Source: Candidatus Hungatella pullicola
GTDB taxonomy: Bacteria; Bacillota; Clostridia; Lachnospirales; Lachnospiraceae
NCBI GenBank assembly: GCA_019114305.1
Contig: DXFU01000043.1
Span: forward strand, 62,001-126,000
Reading direction: 5' to 3'
DNA: 64,000 nucleotides
A model generated the notes under the pieces. That model did no database searches and was not told where the DNA came from. It saw only the letters and a program-made list of their open reading frames with translations. The position numbers and the translations under genes were made by a program. Positions within the stretch are counted from its first letter, which is position 1, and each line of letters begins with the position of its first letter. This document shows, one piece after another, positions 16,333-25,097 of the stretch.

Positions 16333-17538
16333 TTATTTTTCGTCTACAACCTGAAAGATATAAAATTTTAAATAATAGGAGGTTTCATCTCCGGACCACA
16401 GAATTGGGTGGTCGGCGGCCTGAGTTCTGTATTCCACCTGTCTCAGACGTTTGTGAGCTCCTGCCGCAGCTTCCCGGATGGTTTTTGTGAAAAGCTGCGG
16501 TGTCATAAAATGGGAACAGGAGCAGGTGGCCAGATAGCCTCCGTCTTTTACCAGCTTAAGTCCTCTTAAATTGATTTCTCTGTACCCTTTTACAGCATTT
16601 TTTACGGAGCTTCTGGATTTTGTAAAGGCGGGAGGATCCAGGATAACCACATCGAACTGCTCGCCCTTTTTTTCCAGTTCAGGCAGCAGGTCAAATACAT
16701 CGGCGCACTGAAAGGCGACTCTGTCTTCGAGACCGTTCAGCTTAGCGTTTTCTCTGGCCTGATCGATGCCTAACTGGGAGGCATCTACGCCTAAAACCTG
16801 AGAAGCTCCTGCGATTCCGGCGTTTAAGGCAAAGGACCCGGTGTGAGTGAAGCAGTCCAAAACTTTTTTTCCCGGGCAGAGGCGCTGAATAGCCAGACGG
16901 TTATATTTCTGATCCAGAAAGAAGCCTGTTTTTTGCCCGTCCTGAACGTCCACAATATAGCGCACCCCGTTTTCCACAATTTGTACCTTAGTGTCAAAGG
17001 ACTCCCCAATAAAACCTTTATAGCGCTCCATTCCCTCCTGGAGGCGTACTTTTGCATCGCTTCTTTCGTAAATGCCCTCAATAAAAATTCCGTCCGCTGC
17101 CAGAACTTTTTTCAGCTTATCCAGAATCACCGGTTTCCATCGATCAATACCCAGAGCCAGAGATTCCACTACAAGAATATTGGAAAACTTATCAATAACA
17201 ATACCTGGAAGAAAGTCTGCTTCTCCAAAAATAATGCGGCAGCTGGAGGTATCTACAGTCGCTTTTCGATACTCCCATGCATTTCTTACCCGCATCTCAA
17301 TAAAATTTTCATCGATTACCGTATCCTTCTTTCTTGACAGCATACGGACAGTGATCTTTGACTTGGTATTGATGAAGCCCCAGCCCATGGGATAACCGTC
17401 AAAGTCTTCAACCTTGACTACATCGCCGTTTGTGAAACTGCCGGAAATGGTTTCAATTTCATTGTCATAAATCCACATGCCGCCTGCTTTCAGAGAGCGG
17501 CCCTGTCCCTTTTTTATTTTTACAACTGCTGATTCCAT
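16333..17538 (-). CDS. Class I rRNA large-subunit methyltransferase, RlmI-like
   Basis: 401 residues: N-terminal PUA domain (VKIKKGQGRSLKAGGMWIYDNEI), an RNA-binding linker (about 75-190), and a Rossmann SAM methyltransferase domain with LDCFTHTGSFALNAG as motif I, VLGVDAS motif II, and DVVILDPPAFTKS as the catalytic-loop region. SCSHFM near 345 corresponds to the Cys found in RlmI/RlmK C5-cytosine enzymes. Most likely methylates 23S rRNA. Probably cotranscribed with the ECF S gene 50 bases upstream. Confidence 0.85.
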   Translation of the reverse strand: MESAVVKIKKGQGRSLKAGGMWIYDNEIETISGSFTNGDVVKVEDFDGYPMGWGFINTKSKITVRMLSRKKDTVIDENFIEMRVRNAWEYRKATVDTSSCRIIFGEADFLPGIVIDKFSNILVVESLALGIDRWKPVILDKLKKVLAADGIFIEGIYERSDAKVRLQEGMERYKGFIGESFDTKVQIVENGVRYIVDVQDGQKTGFFLDQKYNRLAIQRLCPGKKVLDCFTHTGSFALNAGIAGASQVLGVDASQLGIDQARENAKLNGLEDRVAFQCADVFDLLPELEKKGEQFDVVILDPPAFTKSRSSVKNAVKGYREINLRGLKLVKDGGYLATCSCSHFMTPQLFTKTIREAAAGAHKRLRQVEYRTQAADHPILWSGDETSYYLKFYIFQVVDEK

Positions 17539-17588
17539 AGTATACTCCTTTATATACGAAAATTAGTTGAAAGTAATGAGATTCCTTT

Positions 17589-18083
17589 TTACTGTCCATG
17601 CCGTTTTAAAAATGAAAACAGGCGGGAAAGGGGAGTAAAAAGCACAAGAATAAGTATAAAATTGCTGATGCCGTGAATGATGTCGAAGGGAATTCCGGAG
17701 ATCCACCAAGCAAAGGCTGCGCTGGGACCGCCTGCTGCAAGATAGGACAAAGAACAAAGACCTCCGAAGAGAAGGCCGAAGATTCCGCCCAGAAGAGCCC
17801 AGGACAAGGGACCGGGCCGAAAGCGCCGCATAAAGAGAGCTGCGGCCATGAGGACAGCCCACACATACAGGTAGGAGAGCCACCACAGACCAAATCCATA
17901 GATCAATCCTTCCAGCAGAACAAATACATAGAGAATAATCCATCCATGGCTGCCGAACCATACCGCATATAAAATAAGAAGCAAGGTTACCAGCTCAATA
18001 TTAGGCAGCCACGCCAAACCCACCTGGAGAGCCAGAAGGAGGGCGGCGAGAAGGCTGTCTCTTACCAGATCTGTGGTTTTCAT
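17589..18083 (-). CDS. ECF transporter S component-like membrane protein
   Basis: 164 residues, five to six hydrophobic helices, beginning LVRDSLLAALLLALQVGLAW, with the small size, arrangement and basic tail (LFSFLKRHGQ) of energy-coupling-factor substrate-binding subunits. Such proteins bind a vitamin or related micronutrient and share EcfAAT modules encoded elsewhere. The start at 18083 lies 11 bases after the stop of the DUF4430 gene and has no good site of its own, so translation is probably coupled to it. Pairing with a DUF4430 protein suggests joint uptake; the substrate is not identifiable from sequence. Confidence 0.75.
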   Translation of the reverse strand: MKTTDLVRDSLLAALLLALQVGLAWLPNIELVTLLLILYAVWFGSHGWIILYVFVLLEGLIYGFGLWWLSYLYVWAVLMAAALFMRRFRPGPLSWALLGGIFGLLFGGLCSLSYLAAGGPSAAFAWWISGIPFDIIHGISNFILILVLFTPLSRLFSFLKRHGQ

Positions 18084-18094
18084 AGAAGATTGGT

Positions 18095-18544
18095 TTATGA
18101 GGAGAAATCCTCCCCTGCTTTGGTATAGACAAAACTGTAGCTCTCCCCGTTTTTGATGGGCTGCATGCTGACTCCGTAATTGCAGGGCTCTCCATCGCAT
18201 AAAATAGCCCAGTAGGCGCCGTCTTTTTGGTAATCAGCTCTGTGTCCGTTGATCTCATCTATCATAAGGCCGTATTCTTCTGAAGTAGTCCCGTTCAGCG
18301 TCAAACCTGGGATCTGTTCTACCGCCTCCTGCAGGTACTGTGCCTCTGTGGTGAGGGAGTACTGCTGTATGGTTCCGTCTTCATAGATTACCTCTACAGC
18401 AATGCTTTTGCTTCCAACCATAGGGACAGGACGGAACAGGTTGTAGGCAATGAGAAGAAGGGCCAGAACAATGGCTGCAATAATCGCCCCCATAAGAGGG
18501 GTGGGACGCAGAGTAAATCGTCGATTGTGTCTGGATGTGTTCAT
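18095..18544 (-). CDS. DUF4430-domain membrane-anchored protein
   Basis: 149 residues. A positively charged N-terminus (TSRHNRRFTLRPT) and one transmembrane helix (about 14-37) precede an extracellular domain of about 110 residues. The latter matches the DUF4430 pattern (YLQEAVEQIPGLTLNGTTSEEYGLMI, YWAILCDGEPCNYG, GESYSFVYTK), related in fold to the C-terminal domain of transcobalamin. I favour the start at 18544 because GGAAAGTG precedes it; an in-frame upstream ATG at 18595 gives an unlikely N-terminus. It may capture a ligand for the S component encoded just downstream. Confidence 0.78.
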   Translation of the reverse strand: MNTSRHNRRFTLRPTPLMGAIIAAIVLALLLIAYNLFRPVPMVGSKSIAVEVIYEDGTIQQYSLTTEAQYLQEAVEQIPGLTLNGTTSEEYGLMIDEINGHRADYQKDGAYWAILCDGEPCNYGVSMQPIKNGESYSFVYTKAGEDFSS

Positions 18545-18621
18545 AATCACTTTCCTTTTCCCTTTCGGATTAATTGGATTAGTATAGTATAGCACAGAGG
18601 GAATAGGGCCGCAAGGAAAGA

Positions 18622-18650
18622 TTGACTTTATCCAGAAGGAGTGTTATCTT
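18622..18650 (+). promoter_or_regulatory. Promoter of the sirtuin-like gene
   Basis: TTGACT (18622-18627), 17-base spacer, TATCTT (18645-18650), about 85 bases before the ATG at 18736. Confidence 0.6.
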
Positions 18651-18735
18651 TCAATACAGTGCATCGCAGCAGCTGCAGGATCATGATTTAATGGAGAATG
18701 AATCATAGGAAATAAAAGAGCAGAGAGGATAGAAT

Positions 18736-19356
18736 ATGACAGACGAAAAAAGAAACTTATTGCAGGAGTTGGAACATTCTGAAAAAATTCTTATTGGTAT
18801 TGGGGAAGAGTGGAAGAAGGACAGGGTACCTGAGATTGTCCAGATATATGAAAAGCTGAGCCAGATGATAAAGGGAAAGGACTATTTTATTGTTACTACT
18901 GTTACAGATGGGGAAATTTATCGCTCTTCCCTGGATGCTTTAAAAATCGTAGCTCCCTGCGGCAACGAAACCTGGAGACAGTGCTCCCAATCCTGTACAA
19001 AGGATATTTGGGAACCGGGAGAGATACCTGACGATATCTGTCCTCATTGCGGCGCGCCTCTCACAGGCAATACCATTGCCGCCAAGGATTACATTGAAGA
19101 GGGGTATCTTCCCCAGTGGCAGGCCTATACCCGCTGGCTGGGCGGCACGTTAAATCATAAACTTCTGATTTTAGAGCTGGGAGTGGGATTTGGAACGCCT
19201 ACGGTAATTCGGTGGCCCTTTGAGAAAACAGTCTCCCTGAATAAGAAGGCAAAAATGTATCGGATCCATGAGAAGTTTTATCAGTTATCTCAGGAAATCG
19301 GGGATAAAGCGGTGTCCATACCGACTGATTCCGTGGAATATGTTAAGAATTTGTAG
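18736..19356 (+). CDS. Degenerate sirtuin (SIR2)-like protein
   Basis: 206 residues. The order of motifs resembles a sirtuin: LIGIGEEW (like the GAGIS loop), YFIVTTVTDG (like TQNIDG), PCGN (at the HGN position), two CxxC/CxxxC pairs of a zinc ribbon (CSQSC, CPHCGAPL), and LELGVGFGTPTVIRWP (like the GTSL-x-V-x-P segment). The catalytic His of HGN is Cys, and much of the NAD-binding N-terminal region is missing, so deacetylase activity is doubtful. The family assignment is by pattern and is moderate in certainty. It has its own promoter and no obvious partner. Confidence 0.6.
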   Translation: MTDEKRNLLQELEHSEKILIGIGEEWKKDRVPEIVQIYEKLSQMIKGKDYFIVTTVTDGEIYRSSLDALKIVAPCGNETWRQCSQSCTKDIWEPGEIPDDICPHCGAPLTGNTIAAKDYIEEGYLPQWQAYTRWLGGTLNHKLLILELGVGFGTPTVIRWPFEKTVSLNKKAKMYRIHEKFYQLSQEIGDKAVSIPTDSVEYVKNL

Positions 19357-19420
19357 AAATTTGTTTGGAGTCCATTTAACTGAAAGGAAGGCTGTTTAGA
19401 AATTTATAGGAATTTGTTCG

Positions 19421-19449
19421 TTGTGATTCTGGCTTTCCTGTGCTAAAAT
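19421..19449 (+). promoter_or_regulatory. Promoter of hisH-hisF
   Basis: TTGTGA (19421-19426), 17-base spacer, TAAAAT (19444-19449) with extended TGC, 31 bases upstream of the hisH ATG. Confidence 0.6.
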
Positions 19450-19479
19450 GTTGAAAAAAGGCGAGATGGGAGGAATGGC

Positions 19480-20088
19480 ATGATAGCTGTAATTGATTAT
19501 GATGCAGGTAATTTAAAAAGCGTGGAAAAGGCTTTGAAGGCCCTGGGACAGGAAGTGGTATGCACAAGAGACAGAAGCACCGTCCTTTCTGCAGAACGGG
19601 TGATTCTTCCGGGAGTCGGAGCCTTTGGAGATGCCATGGAGAAGCTGACCCGATATGAGCTGACAGATGTGATCCATGAGGCAGTGGATCAGGGAACGCC
19701 TTTTTTGGGAATCTGTCTGGGCCTTCAGCTGCTGTTTGAAAGCAGTGAGGAAAGTCCGGGAATAAAGGGATTGGGACTCCTTCCGGGAACCATTGTCAGA
19801 TTTCCTTCCCGTCCCGGCTATAAGGTTCCTCATATGGGCTGGAATCGTTTGAAGATCCGTCCGGAAGCCAGGCTTTACAAAGGAATGGAAACAGGGGAAT
19901 ATGTATACTTTGTCCATTCATATTATGTAAAGGCAGACAGGGAAGAGGATGTAGCGGCATGGTCGGATTACGGTTTCCCCTTTCATGCTTCCGTGGAGAG
20001 GGGCAATCTGATGGGCTGTCAGTTCCACCCGGAGAAAAGCGGGGATGCAGGCCTTCAGATTCTTAGAAACTTTATTGAGCTTACATAA
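19480..20088 (+). CDS. hisH: Imidazole glycerol phosphate synthase, glutaminase subunit HisH
   Basis: 202 residues, the normal length. It is a class I glutamine amidotransferase: nucleophile Cys in [13 protein letters not shown], and the His/Glu pair in QFHPEKSGD. It supplies ammonia to HisF for histidine and AICAR synthesis. GGGAGG lies upstream of the ATG. The hisF gene begins 11 bases after its stop. The rest of the his pathway is not in this window, so hisHF are separate from other his genes here. Confidence 0.95.
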   Translation: MIAVIDYDAGNLKSVEKALKALGQEVVCTRDRSTVLSAERVILPGVGAFGDAMEKLTRYELTDVIHEAVDQGTPFLGICLGLQLLFESSEESPGIKGLGLLPGTIVRFPSRPGYKVPHMGWNRLKIRPEARLYKGMETGEYVYFVHSYYVKADREEDVAAWSDYGFPFHASVERGNLMGCQFHPEKSGDAGLQILRNFIELT

Positions 20089-20099
20089 GGAGGTGCGCC

Positions 20100-20885
20100 A
20101 TGCTGACAAAACGGATTATACCCTGCCTGGATGTCCATAACGGAAGAGTTGTAAAAGGAGTTAATTTTGTTAACTTAAAAGATGCGGGAGATCCAGTGGA
20201 GATTGCCGCTGCTTATGACAAAGCCGGCGCCGATGAGCTGGTATTCCTGGATATAACAGCGTCCTCTGATAACAGAAATACTGTGGTGGATATGGTCCGC
20301 CGGGTTGCCGAGACCGTATTTATCCCGTTTACCGTTGGCGGAGGAATCCGTACGGTAGAAGATTTCAGAATGCTCCTTCGGGAAGGAGCGGATAAGATTT
20401 CCATTAATTCCTCCGCGATTAATACCCCTGACCTGATTTCCAGGGCAGCGGATAAATTCGGCCGCCAGTGTGTGGTGGTGGCTATTGATGCCAGAAGACG
20501 GGCCGATGGAAGAGGATGGAATGTGTTTAAAAACGGAGGACGTATTGATACGGGGCTGGATGCCGTGGAATGGGCCATGAAAGCGGATCAGCTGGGAGCC
20601 GGCGAGATTCTTCTTACCAGCATGGACTGTGACGGTACCAAGGCAGGGTATGACGACGAACTAAATGCTGTGATCGCAGATCAGGTATCCATTCCTGTGA
20701 TTGCCTCAGGAGGAGCGGGCTCTATGGAGCATTTCTATCACGCCCTGACAGCAGGAAAGGCGGATGCAGCCCTGGCTGCGTCTCTGTTCCATTATAAAGA
20801 GATGGAGATTATGGACTTAAAGAGATATCTGTCAGACCGGGGAATTCCTGTCCGCCTGCCTCAAAAGACAAAAAAGGAGACTTAA
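20100..20885 (+). CDS. hisF: Imidazole glycerol phosphate synthase, cyclase subunit HisF
   Basis: 261 residues, (beta/alpha)8 barrel. The catalytic Asp near residue 11 lies in [15 protein letters not shown], and the second in VVAIDARR near 130. FTVGGGIRT and ASGGAGS are the phosphate-binding loops. It converts PRFAR and ammonia to imidazole glycerol phosphate and AICAR. AAGGAGGTG precedes the start. A 9-base space leads to ung's start region, so ung and uppP are probably expressed from the same transcript. Confidence 0.95.
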   Translation: MLTKRIIPCLDVHNGRVVKGVNFVNLKDAGDPVEIAAAYDKAGADELVFLDITASSDNRNTVVDMVRRVAETVFIPFTVGGGIRTVEDFRMLLREGADKISINSSAINTPDLISRAADKFGRQCVVVAIDARRRADGRGWNVFKNGGRIDTGLDAVEWAMKADQLGAGEILLTSMDCDGTKAGYDDELNAVIADQVSIPVIASGGAGSMEHFYHALTAGKADAALAASLFHYKEMEIMDLKRYLSDRGIPVRLPQKTKKET

Positions 20886-20890
20886 AACCA

Positions 20891-21565
20891 ATGAGCGCCA
20901 TTGCGAATGACTGGCTGGAACCTCTCAGCGGGGAATTTAAAAAGCCTTATTACAGAAAGTTATATGAGACAGTGAAGCATGAATACGAGACCAGACGGGT
21001 GTTTCCTGACCCGGATGATATATTCAACGCCTTTCAGTTCACCCCCTTGTCCAAGGTAAAGGTGGTAATTCTGGGACAGGATCCTTATCACAATTACGGT
21101 CAGGCTCATGGACTCTGTTTCTCAGTAAAGCCGGACGTGGATATTCCGCCGTCTTTGGTGAATATTTATCAGGAGCTTCACGATGATCTGGGATGCGAGA
21201 TTCCAAATAACGGATATTTGAAGAAATGGGCAGATCAAGGGGTAATGCTGTTAAATACAGTGCTTACTGTGAGGGCCCATGCGGCTAATTCTCACCAGGG
21301 CATTGGCTGGGAGCAGTTTACTGACGCAGCCATTGGGATTCTTAATGAACAGGACCGGCCCATGGTATTTCTTCTTTGGGGAAGACCGGCCCAGAGTAAG
21401 AAGGCCATGCTGAACAATCCCAAACATTTAATTTTGGAAGCGCCTCATCCCAGCCCCTTGTCTGCGTTTCGGGGATTTTTCGGATGCAGGCATTTCAGTA
21501 AGACCAATGAGTTCCTGAAGGCTCATGGATTAGAGCCCATTGACTGGCAGATTGACAATGTATAA
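20891..21565 (+). CDS. ung: Uracil-DNA glycosylase (family 1)
   Basis: 224 residues. Motif I GQDPYHNYGQAHGL carries the catalytic Asp, motif II-like LLNTVLTVRAHAANSH follows, and motif III HPSPLSAFRGFFG carries the His and the DNA-intercalating loop. It removes uracil from DNA to start base-excision repair. The start lies 5 bases after the hisF stop; the ribosome binding site AAAAAGGAG is at the end of hisF. Confidence 0.95.
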   Translation: MSAIANDWLEPLSGEFKKPYYRKLYETVKHEYETRRVFPDPDDIFNAFQFTPLSKVKVVILGQDPYHNYGQAHGLCFSVKPDVDIPPSLVNIYQELHDDLGCEIPNNGYLKKWADQGVMLLNTVLTVRAHAANSHQGIGWEQFTDAAIGILNEQDRPMVFLLWGRPAQSKKAMLNNPKHLILEAPHPSPLSAFRGFFGCRHFSKTNEFLKAHGLEPIDWQIDNV

Positions 21566-21580
21566 AGGGAAAGGAAAAAA

Positions 21581-22414
21581 ATGAGTATAGTAGAAATTTT
21601 AAAGGTTATTGTACTTGGAATTGTGGAAGGATTTACTGAGTGGCTTCCCATCAGCAGTACGGGCCACATGATCCTGGTGGAAGAGCTGATTCCCATGAAC
21701 CAGCCTCAAGAATTCAGAAATATGTTCCTTGTAGTGATTCAGCTGGGAGCGATTCTGGCTGTGGTGGTGATGTATTTTCATAAGCTGAACCCATTTTCCT
21801 CCAGGAAAAAGCCTTATCAGAAAAGAGAAACTCTGGTTTTATGGTCTAAAATTATTCTTGCCTGTATTCCGGCGGCAGTAGTTGGACTTCTTGTAGACGA
21901 TATTCTGGATAAGTATCTGATGAACAGTTATGTGGTAGCTGCCACCCTGATTATTTACGGTATCCTGTTTATTGTCATTGAAAACAGAAACCAGTATCAG
22001 AGATTTGAAATTCAGAAAGTCGGGGACATTTCCTATCAGACAGCTCTTTACATCGGATTGTTTCAGCTTCTCAGCCTGATTCCCGGAACATCAAGGTCCG
22101 GATCCACTATTTTGGGAGCTATGATTTTGGGCTGCTCCAGAGCTGCTTCCGCGGAATTTTCCTTCTTCCTTGGTATTCCTGTTATGTTCGGAGCCAGCTT
22201 TTTGAAGATCGTAAAATTCGGCTTTCATTTTACTGCGCCCCAGGTATTTTATCTGATTCTGGGTATGGTGGTTGCGTTTTTTGTATCTGTGTATGCGATT
22301 AATTTTCTGATGAAATATATTAGAAACCATGATTTTAAGGTTTTTGGATATTACAGAATCATTCTTGGCATTGTTGTTCTTATGTATTTTGGAATTACGG
22401 CTCTTATAGGCTAG
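21581..22414 (+). CDS. uppP: Undecaprenyl-diphosphatase UppP (BacA)
   Basis: 277 residues with eight hydrophobic helices. The two diagnostic motifs are present: [16 protein letters not shown] near the N-terminus and [14 protein letters not shown] in the middle; Glu, Ser and Arg of these motifs form the active site. It dephosphorylates undecaprenyl pyrophosphate to recycle the wall lipid carrier and gives intrinsic bacitracin tolerance. It follows ung by 15 bases, with GGAAAGG before the ATG, and is closed by a terminator. Confidence 0.95.
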   Translation: MSIVEILKVIVLGIVEGFTEWLPISSTGHMILVEELIPMNQPQEFRNMFLVVIQLGAILAVVVMYFHKLNPFSSRKKPYQKRETLVLWSKIILACIPAAVVGLLVDDILDKYLMNSYVVAATLIIYGILFIVIENRNQYQRFEIQKVGDISYQTALYIGLFQLLSLIPGTSRSGSTILGAMILGCSRAASAEFSFFLGIPVMFGASFLKIVKFGFHFTAPQVFYLILGMVVAFFVSVYAINFLMKYIRNHDFKVFGYYRIILGIVVLMYFGITALIG

Positions 22415-22424
22415 ATTAGACGAA

Positions 22425-22460
22425 AAAAAGCGGACTGTCCTCTTTCGGCAGTCCGTTTTT
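22425..22460 (+). terminator. Terminator after uppP
   Basis: CGGACTG (22431-22437) pairs with CAGTCCG (22449-22455) followed by TTTTTC; A residues precede the left arm, so it may also serve the convergent HPr-like gene. Confidence 0.85.
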
Positions 22461-22483
22461 CAGTTAATCTCTGCTTGCGCAGG

Positions 22484-22729
22484 CTAGGGTTCAAATAACT
22501 TAGAAATCTTTCCTTCAGCGGCTTTTTCATCAGAGCCGTCAAAAAAGAATACTAATGTTCTGTTTTTGGTAACTAAGCCTTTCTTCATCTCGTCATAGTC
22601 TTTGACATTGACTTTGGCCTGGTCGTTCTTAATGTAAATGTCACAGTCAAAGGAATTCGCTGCGGTAATTAAAACAGCGATCGGAATAGGAGTGTAACGC
22701 TGCAGGATATCGACTTTAGTGGTTCTCAT
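22484..22729 (-). CDS. HPr-like protein lacking the phosphorylatable histidine
   Basis: 81 residues with the size and secondary-structure order of HPr (beta-alpha-beta-beta-alpha-beta-beta-alpha): SFDCDIYIKNDQAKVNVKDY matches the HPr segment leading to the Ser46 region, and SDEKAAEGKISKLF the last helix. At the active site, where HPr has GLHARPA, this protein has YTPIPIA, with no His. It therefore cannot act as an ordinary PTS phosphocarrier. The start at 22729 is chosen because AGGAGG lies 8 bases upstream; an ATG two codons earlier is too close. Single gene with its own promoter. Confidence 0.72.
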   Translation of the reverse strand: MRTTKVDILQRYTPIPIAVLITAANSFDCDIYIKNDQAKVNVKDYDEMKKGLVTKNRTLVFFFDGSDEKAAEGKISKLFEP

Positions 22730-22839
22730 GGCCATACCTCCTTTACTGGGTGGCCGGAAATACCGGTTTGACCTGAAAAAAACAATTGGAAACTTAAGAA
22801 AACTTTAACAGTCAAAATATAGTCGATGTTCACAGTTTT

Positions 22840-22868
22840 ATTCTAGCATAAATGTTCCTTTAGTACAA
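22840..22868 (-). promoter_or_regulatory. Promoter of the HPr-like gene
   Basis: Minus strand TTGTAC (22868-22863), 17-base spacer, TAGAAT (22845-22840) with extended TGC. Confidence 0.55.
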
Positions 22869-23011
22869 TAAATAAGTAAGAAAAAAAGAGAAAAAAGATA
22901 AAAAAACTATAAAAATTAACAAAAACGTAATTTGTTTTTTGAATATTTTTCCAAATATTATTGGCGCAGCTTATGAGAGACTTGAGTGTTACAGGGAAGG
23001 CAGCGGAAAAG

Positions 23012-23055
23012 AAATACTCCCCCGGAGTCTGCAGAAGACTGGCAGGGGAGTAATG
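23012..23055 (-). terminator. Terminator of the DAHP synthase gene
   Basis: Minus strand ACTCCCC near 23053-23047 pairs with GGGGAGT near 23025-23018, with an inner AGTCT/AGACT pairing, followed by ATTTCTTTTC. It sits 15 bases after the stop codon. Confidence 0.6.
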
Positions 23056-23067
23056 AAAAATTCATAA

Positions 23068-24096
23068 TTATACATTTTCTGCGATATCGTAAATCAGGCG
23101 CTCAGAATCAGCCCAGCCAAGGCAGGGATCCGTGATGGATTTGCCGTAGCAGTGCTCTCCAACCTTCTGATTGCCAGGTTCAATATAACTTTCAATCATT
23201 AAACCTTTCACAAGAGAGTGAATTTCAGAAGAATGACGGCGGCTGTGAAGAACTTCCTTACAGATACGAATTTGTTCCATATAAATTTTATTGGAGTTGG
23301 AATGGTTGGCATCTACGACGCAGGCTGGATTCTGCAGGTTTCGCTTCATGTAAAGCTCATAAAGGCGGATCAGATCCTCGTAATGGTAGTTGGGGATGGA
23401 CTGTCCGTGTTTGTTGACCGCCCCCCGCAGGATGGTGTGAGTCAGAGGATTGCCGGCGCTTTTTACCTCCCAGCCGCGATAAGTAAAATCATGTCCCTGC
23501 TGAGCCGCCACTACGGAGTTGAGCATAACGGAAAGATCACCGCTGGTAGGATTTTTCATTCCAACGGCGCCGTCGCAGGCGCTGGCTGTCAGACGGTGCT
23601 GCTGATTTTCCACAGAACGGGCACCGATGGCAATGTAGGACATAATGTCATCCAAATAGGTTAGGTTTTCAGGATAAAGCATTTCATCTGCCGTGGAAAG
23701 GCCTGTTTCCGCAAATACTCTCATGTGCATTTTTCGGATGGCCATAAGTCCTTCATGCATATCAGGCTTTTTTTCCGGATCCGGCTGATGAAGCATGCCT
23801 TTATACCCTTCTCCAGTGGTGCGGGGCTTATTGGTATAAACTCTTGGAATAAGGATCAGACGGTCCTTTACTTTTTCCTGGACAGGGATGAGTCTGTTGG
23901 CGTAATCGCACACAGCTTCCTCATTATCTGCAGAGCAAGGTCCTATAATTACAAGAAATCGGTTGTCTTTGCCAGTGAGAACGTCGCTGATTTCCTGGTC
24001 TCTTTTTTGTTTCAGTTCTTTTAATTCTGCCGGAAGAGGAAAACGCTCTTTGATTTCCTCGGGGGTAGGCAGCATGTTCACGTATTGGAATCCCAT
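23068..24096 (-). CDS. 3-deoxy-7-phosphoheptulonate (DAHP) synthase, type I AroFGH class
   Basis: 342 residues, the length of E. coli AroF/G/H. Typical motifs are LVIIGPCSADN, RVYTNKPRTTGEGYKG (PEP-binding KPRT), IGARSVENQQHR, GAVGMKNPTSGD and VDANHSNSNK with metal and substrate residues. It condenses PEP and erythrose-4-phosphate in the first step of aromatic amino-acid synthesis. Feedback specificity (Phe, Tyr or Trp) cannot be assigned from motifs. AGGAGGATAACT precedes the ATG. A single gene, not linked to other shikimate genes here. Confidence 0.93.
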   Translation of the reverse strand: MGFQYVNMLPTPEEIKERFPLPAELKELKQKRDQEISDVLTGKDNRFLVIIGPCSADNEEAVCDYANRLIPVQEKVKDRLILIPRVYTNKPRTTGEGYKGMLHQPDPEKKPDMHEGLMAIRKMHMRVFAETGLSTADEMLYPENLTYLDDIMSYIAIGARSVENQQHRLTASACDGAVGMKNPTSGDLSVMLNSVVAAQQGHDFTYRGWEVKSAGNPLTHTILRGAVNKHGQSIPNYHYEDLIRLYELYMKRNLQNPACVVDANHSNSNKIYMEQIRICKEVLHSRRHSSEIHSLVKGLMIESYIEPGNQKVGEHCYGKSITDPCLGWADSERLIYDIAENV

Positions 24097-24343
24097 AGTT
24101 ATCCTCCTGAAAATAAAACTTCTTCTGTATATTTATTTGTTGTTGATTATATATCAGAAAAGATGAAATATCCAGACCTGTCTAAAATTTTAGGAAATGT
24201 GCTGGAATGGGACTTCCACTTGTGCCGGTTCATAGTGTATAATGAAAAGCAGACGGCAGAGGTCTGATTTGATTTTAAACGTATGGACAAATCTGAGAAT
24301 AAGCTGAAAAGAGCAGGGAAAGAAAACCGGGAGGATGTGGATA

Positions 24344-24649
24344 ATGGAAAGGTATTGGACCTGGAAGGGCAAATATATAGGCGTGCGGCAGAGAGACTAT
24401 CTTGCGGCCTGTGATGGAACGATTTTGGGAAAATTCTATGGAAGGGAAATCTACAGCCCGGAAGGTGAGTACATAGGAGAGCTGAGAAAAAATGACCGGC
24501 TGATACGAAGAGCTGTGAAGAAAGGAATGCGCAGGCCGGGATTCAGCCGGGGCGTCAGAGGAACTGTCAATGAACCCTTAAGGGACTGTCTGCCCTATCC
24601 GGATATGGAGGGATTTGAAGAATTTGATCCGGAAGGAAAATGGGGTTGA
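24344..24649 (+). CDS. Small protein with repeated beta-strand motifs (4-fold beta flower-like)
   Basis: 101 residues. The first 55 contain four short repeats around Gly-Lys/Glu-Tyr-Ile-Gly and ILGKFYGREIY motifs (GKYIGV, GTILGKFYG, GREIYSPEG, EYIGEL), which suggests a small four-bladed beta fold of the kind annotated as 4-fold beta flower. The rest is basic, then acidic, and probably disordered. The start at 24344 has GGGAGG 9 bases upstream. The stop codon lies within the -35 hexamer of the tyrS leader promoter. No function is known to me. Confidence 0.6.
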   Translation: MERYWTWKGKYIGVRQRDYLAACDGTILGKFYGREIYSPEGEYIGELRKNDRLIRRAVKKGMRRPGFSRGVRGTVNEPLRDCLPYPDMEGFEEFDPEGKWG

Positions 24650-24674
24650 CAAACCGGGGGAAACCGCATATACT
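24646..24674 (+). promoter_or_regulatory. Promoter of the tyrS T-box leader
   Basis: TTGACA (24646-24651), 17-base spacer, TATACT (24669-24674): a near-consensus housekeeping promoter. Transcription would start near 24681. The -35 overlaps the stop codon of the preceding small gene. Confidence 0.85.
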
Positions 24675-24680
24675 GAGGAA

Positions 24681-25000
24681 GAACTGTATAAAAACGACAA
24701 CAGCGTAGAGAAGAACAAGTACCATTCTGCAAAAGCACACAGAAAGCAGCCGGATGATGAGAGGCGCGTGGAAAGCAGGCTGGGAATACATCTTTGAGCT
24801 TCACACCGAAGGAGGAAATATACGTTTTTTCATCTTGTAGGCTGTGACGGTTTTGGCAGCCGTTATTTTGGTCAGAGTATCGCAGATTTTAAAGCTGGGT
24901 ACTTAATGAGCCGGCAGGCGTGAGTCTTCCGGGAACAAAGGTGGTAACACGGAGATAGAATCCCGTCCTTTCTGAAGTGAAAGGATGGGGTTTTTTTATT
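24681..25000 (+). ncRNA. T-box riboswitch, tyrosine specific
   Basis: Leader of tyrS. A TAC triplet at 24787-24789 in the GGGAATACA context is the probable specifier (Tyr codon followed by A). The T-box element AAAGGTGGTAACACGG is at 24937-24952, with TGGT to pair with the acceptor end of uncharged tRNA. It is followed by a terminator whose arms CCCGTCCTTT (24962-24971) and AAAGGATGGGG (24980-24990) precede seven T residues. Low tRNA-Tyr charging would favour read-through into tyrS. Confidence 0.9.
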
Positions 25001-25097
25001 TCACGGAAAATTATTTCCTGTGAAATAGAAAAATTAAATGGGAAAGTCCCTTCTCTAGGTAAGGATTTTTCTTTAAGGATTGAAAGGAGAAAAACGG

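Larger units (their letters stand above)
22736..23067. other. AT-rich intergenic region
   Basis: Between the HPr-like gene and aroF, 330 bases without a convincing coding region. It holds the HPr-like gene promoter (22840-22868), a very A/T-rich stretch at about 22855-22960, and the aroF terminator hairpin at 23016-23053. No repeat or structured RNA was recognised. Confidence 0.6.

Noticed and set aside
24615..24797. Short open frame in the tyrS leader
   Set aside because: It lies across the promoter and T-box stem I, which explain the sequence.
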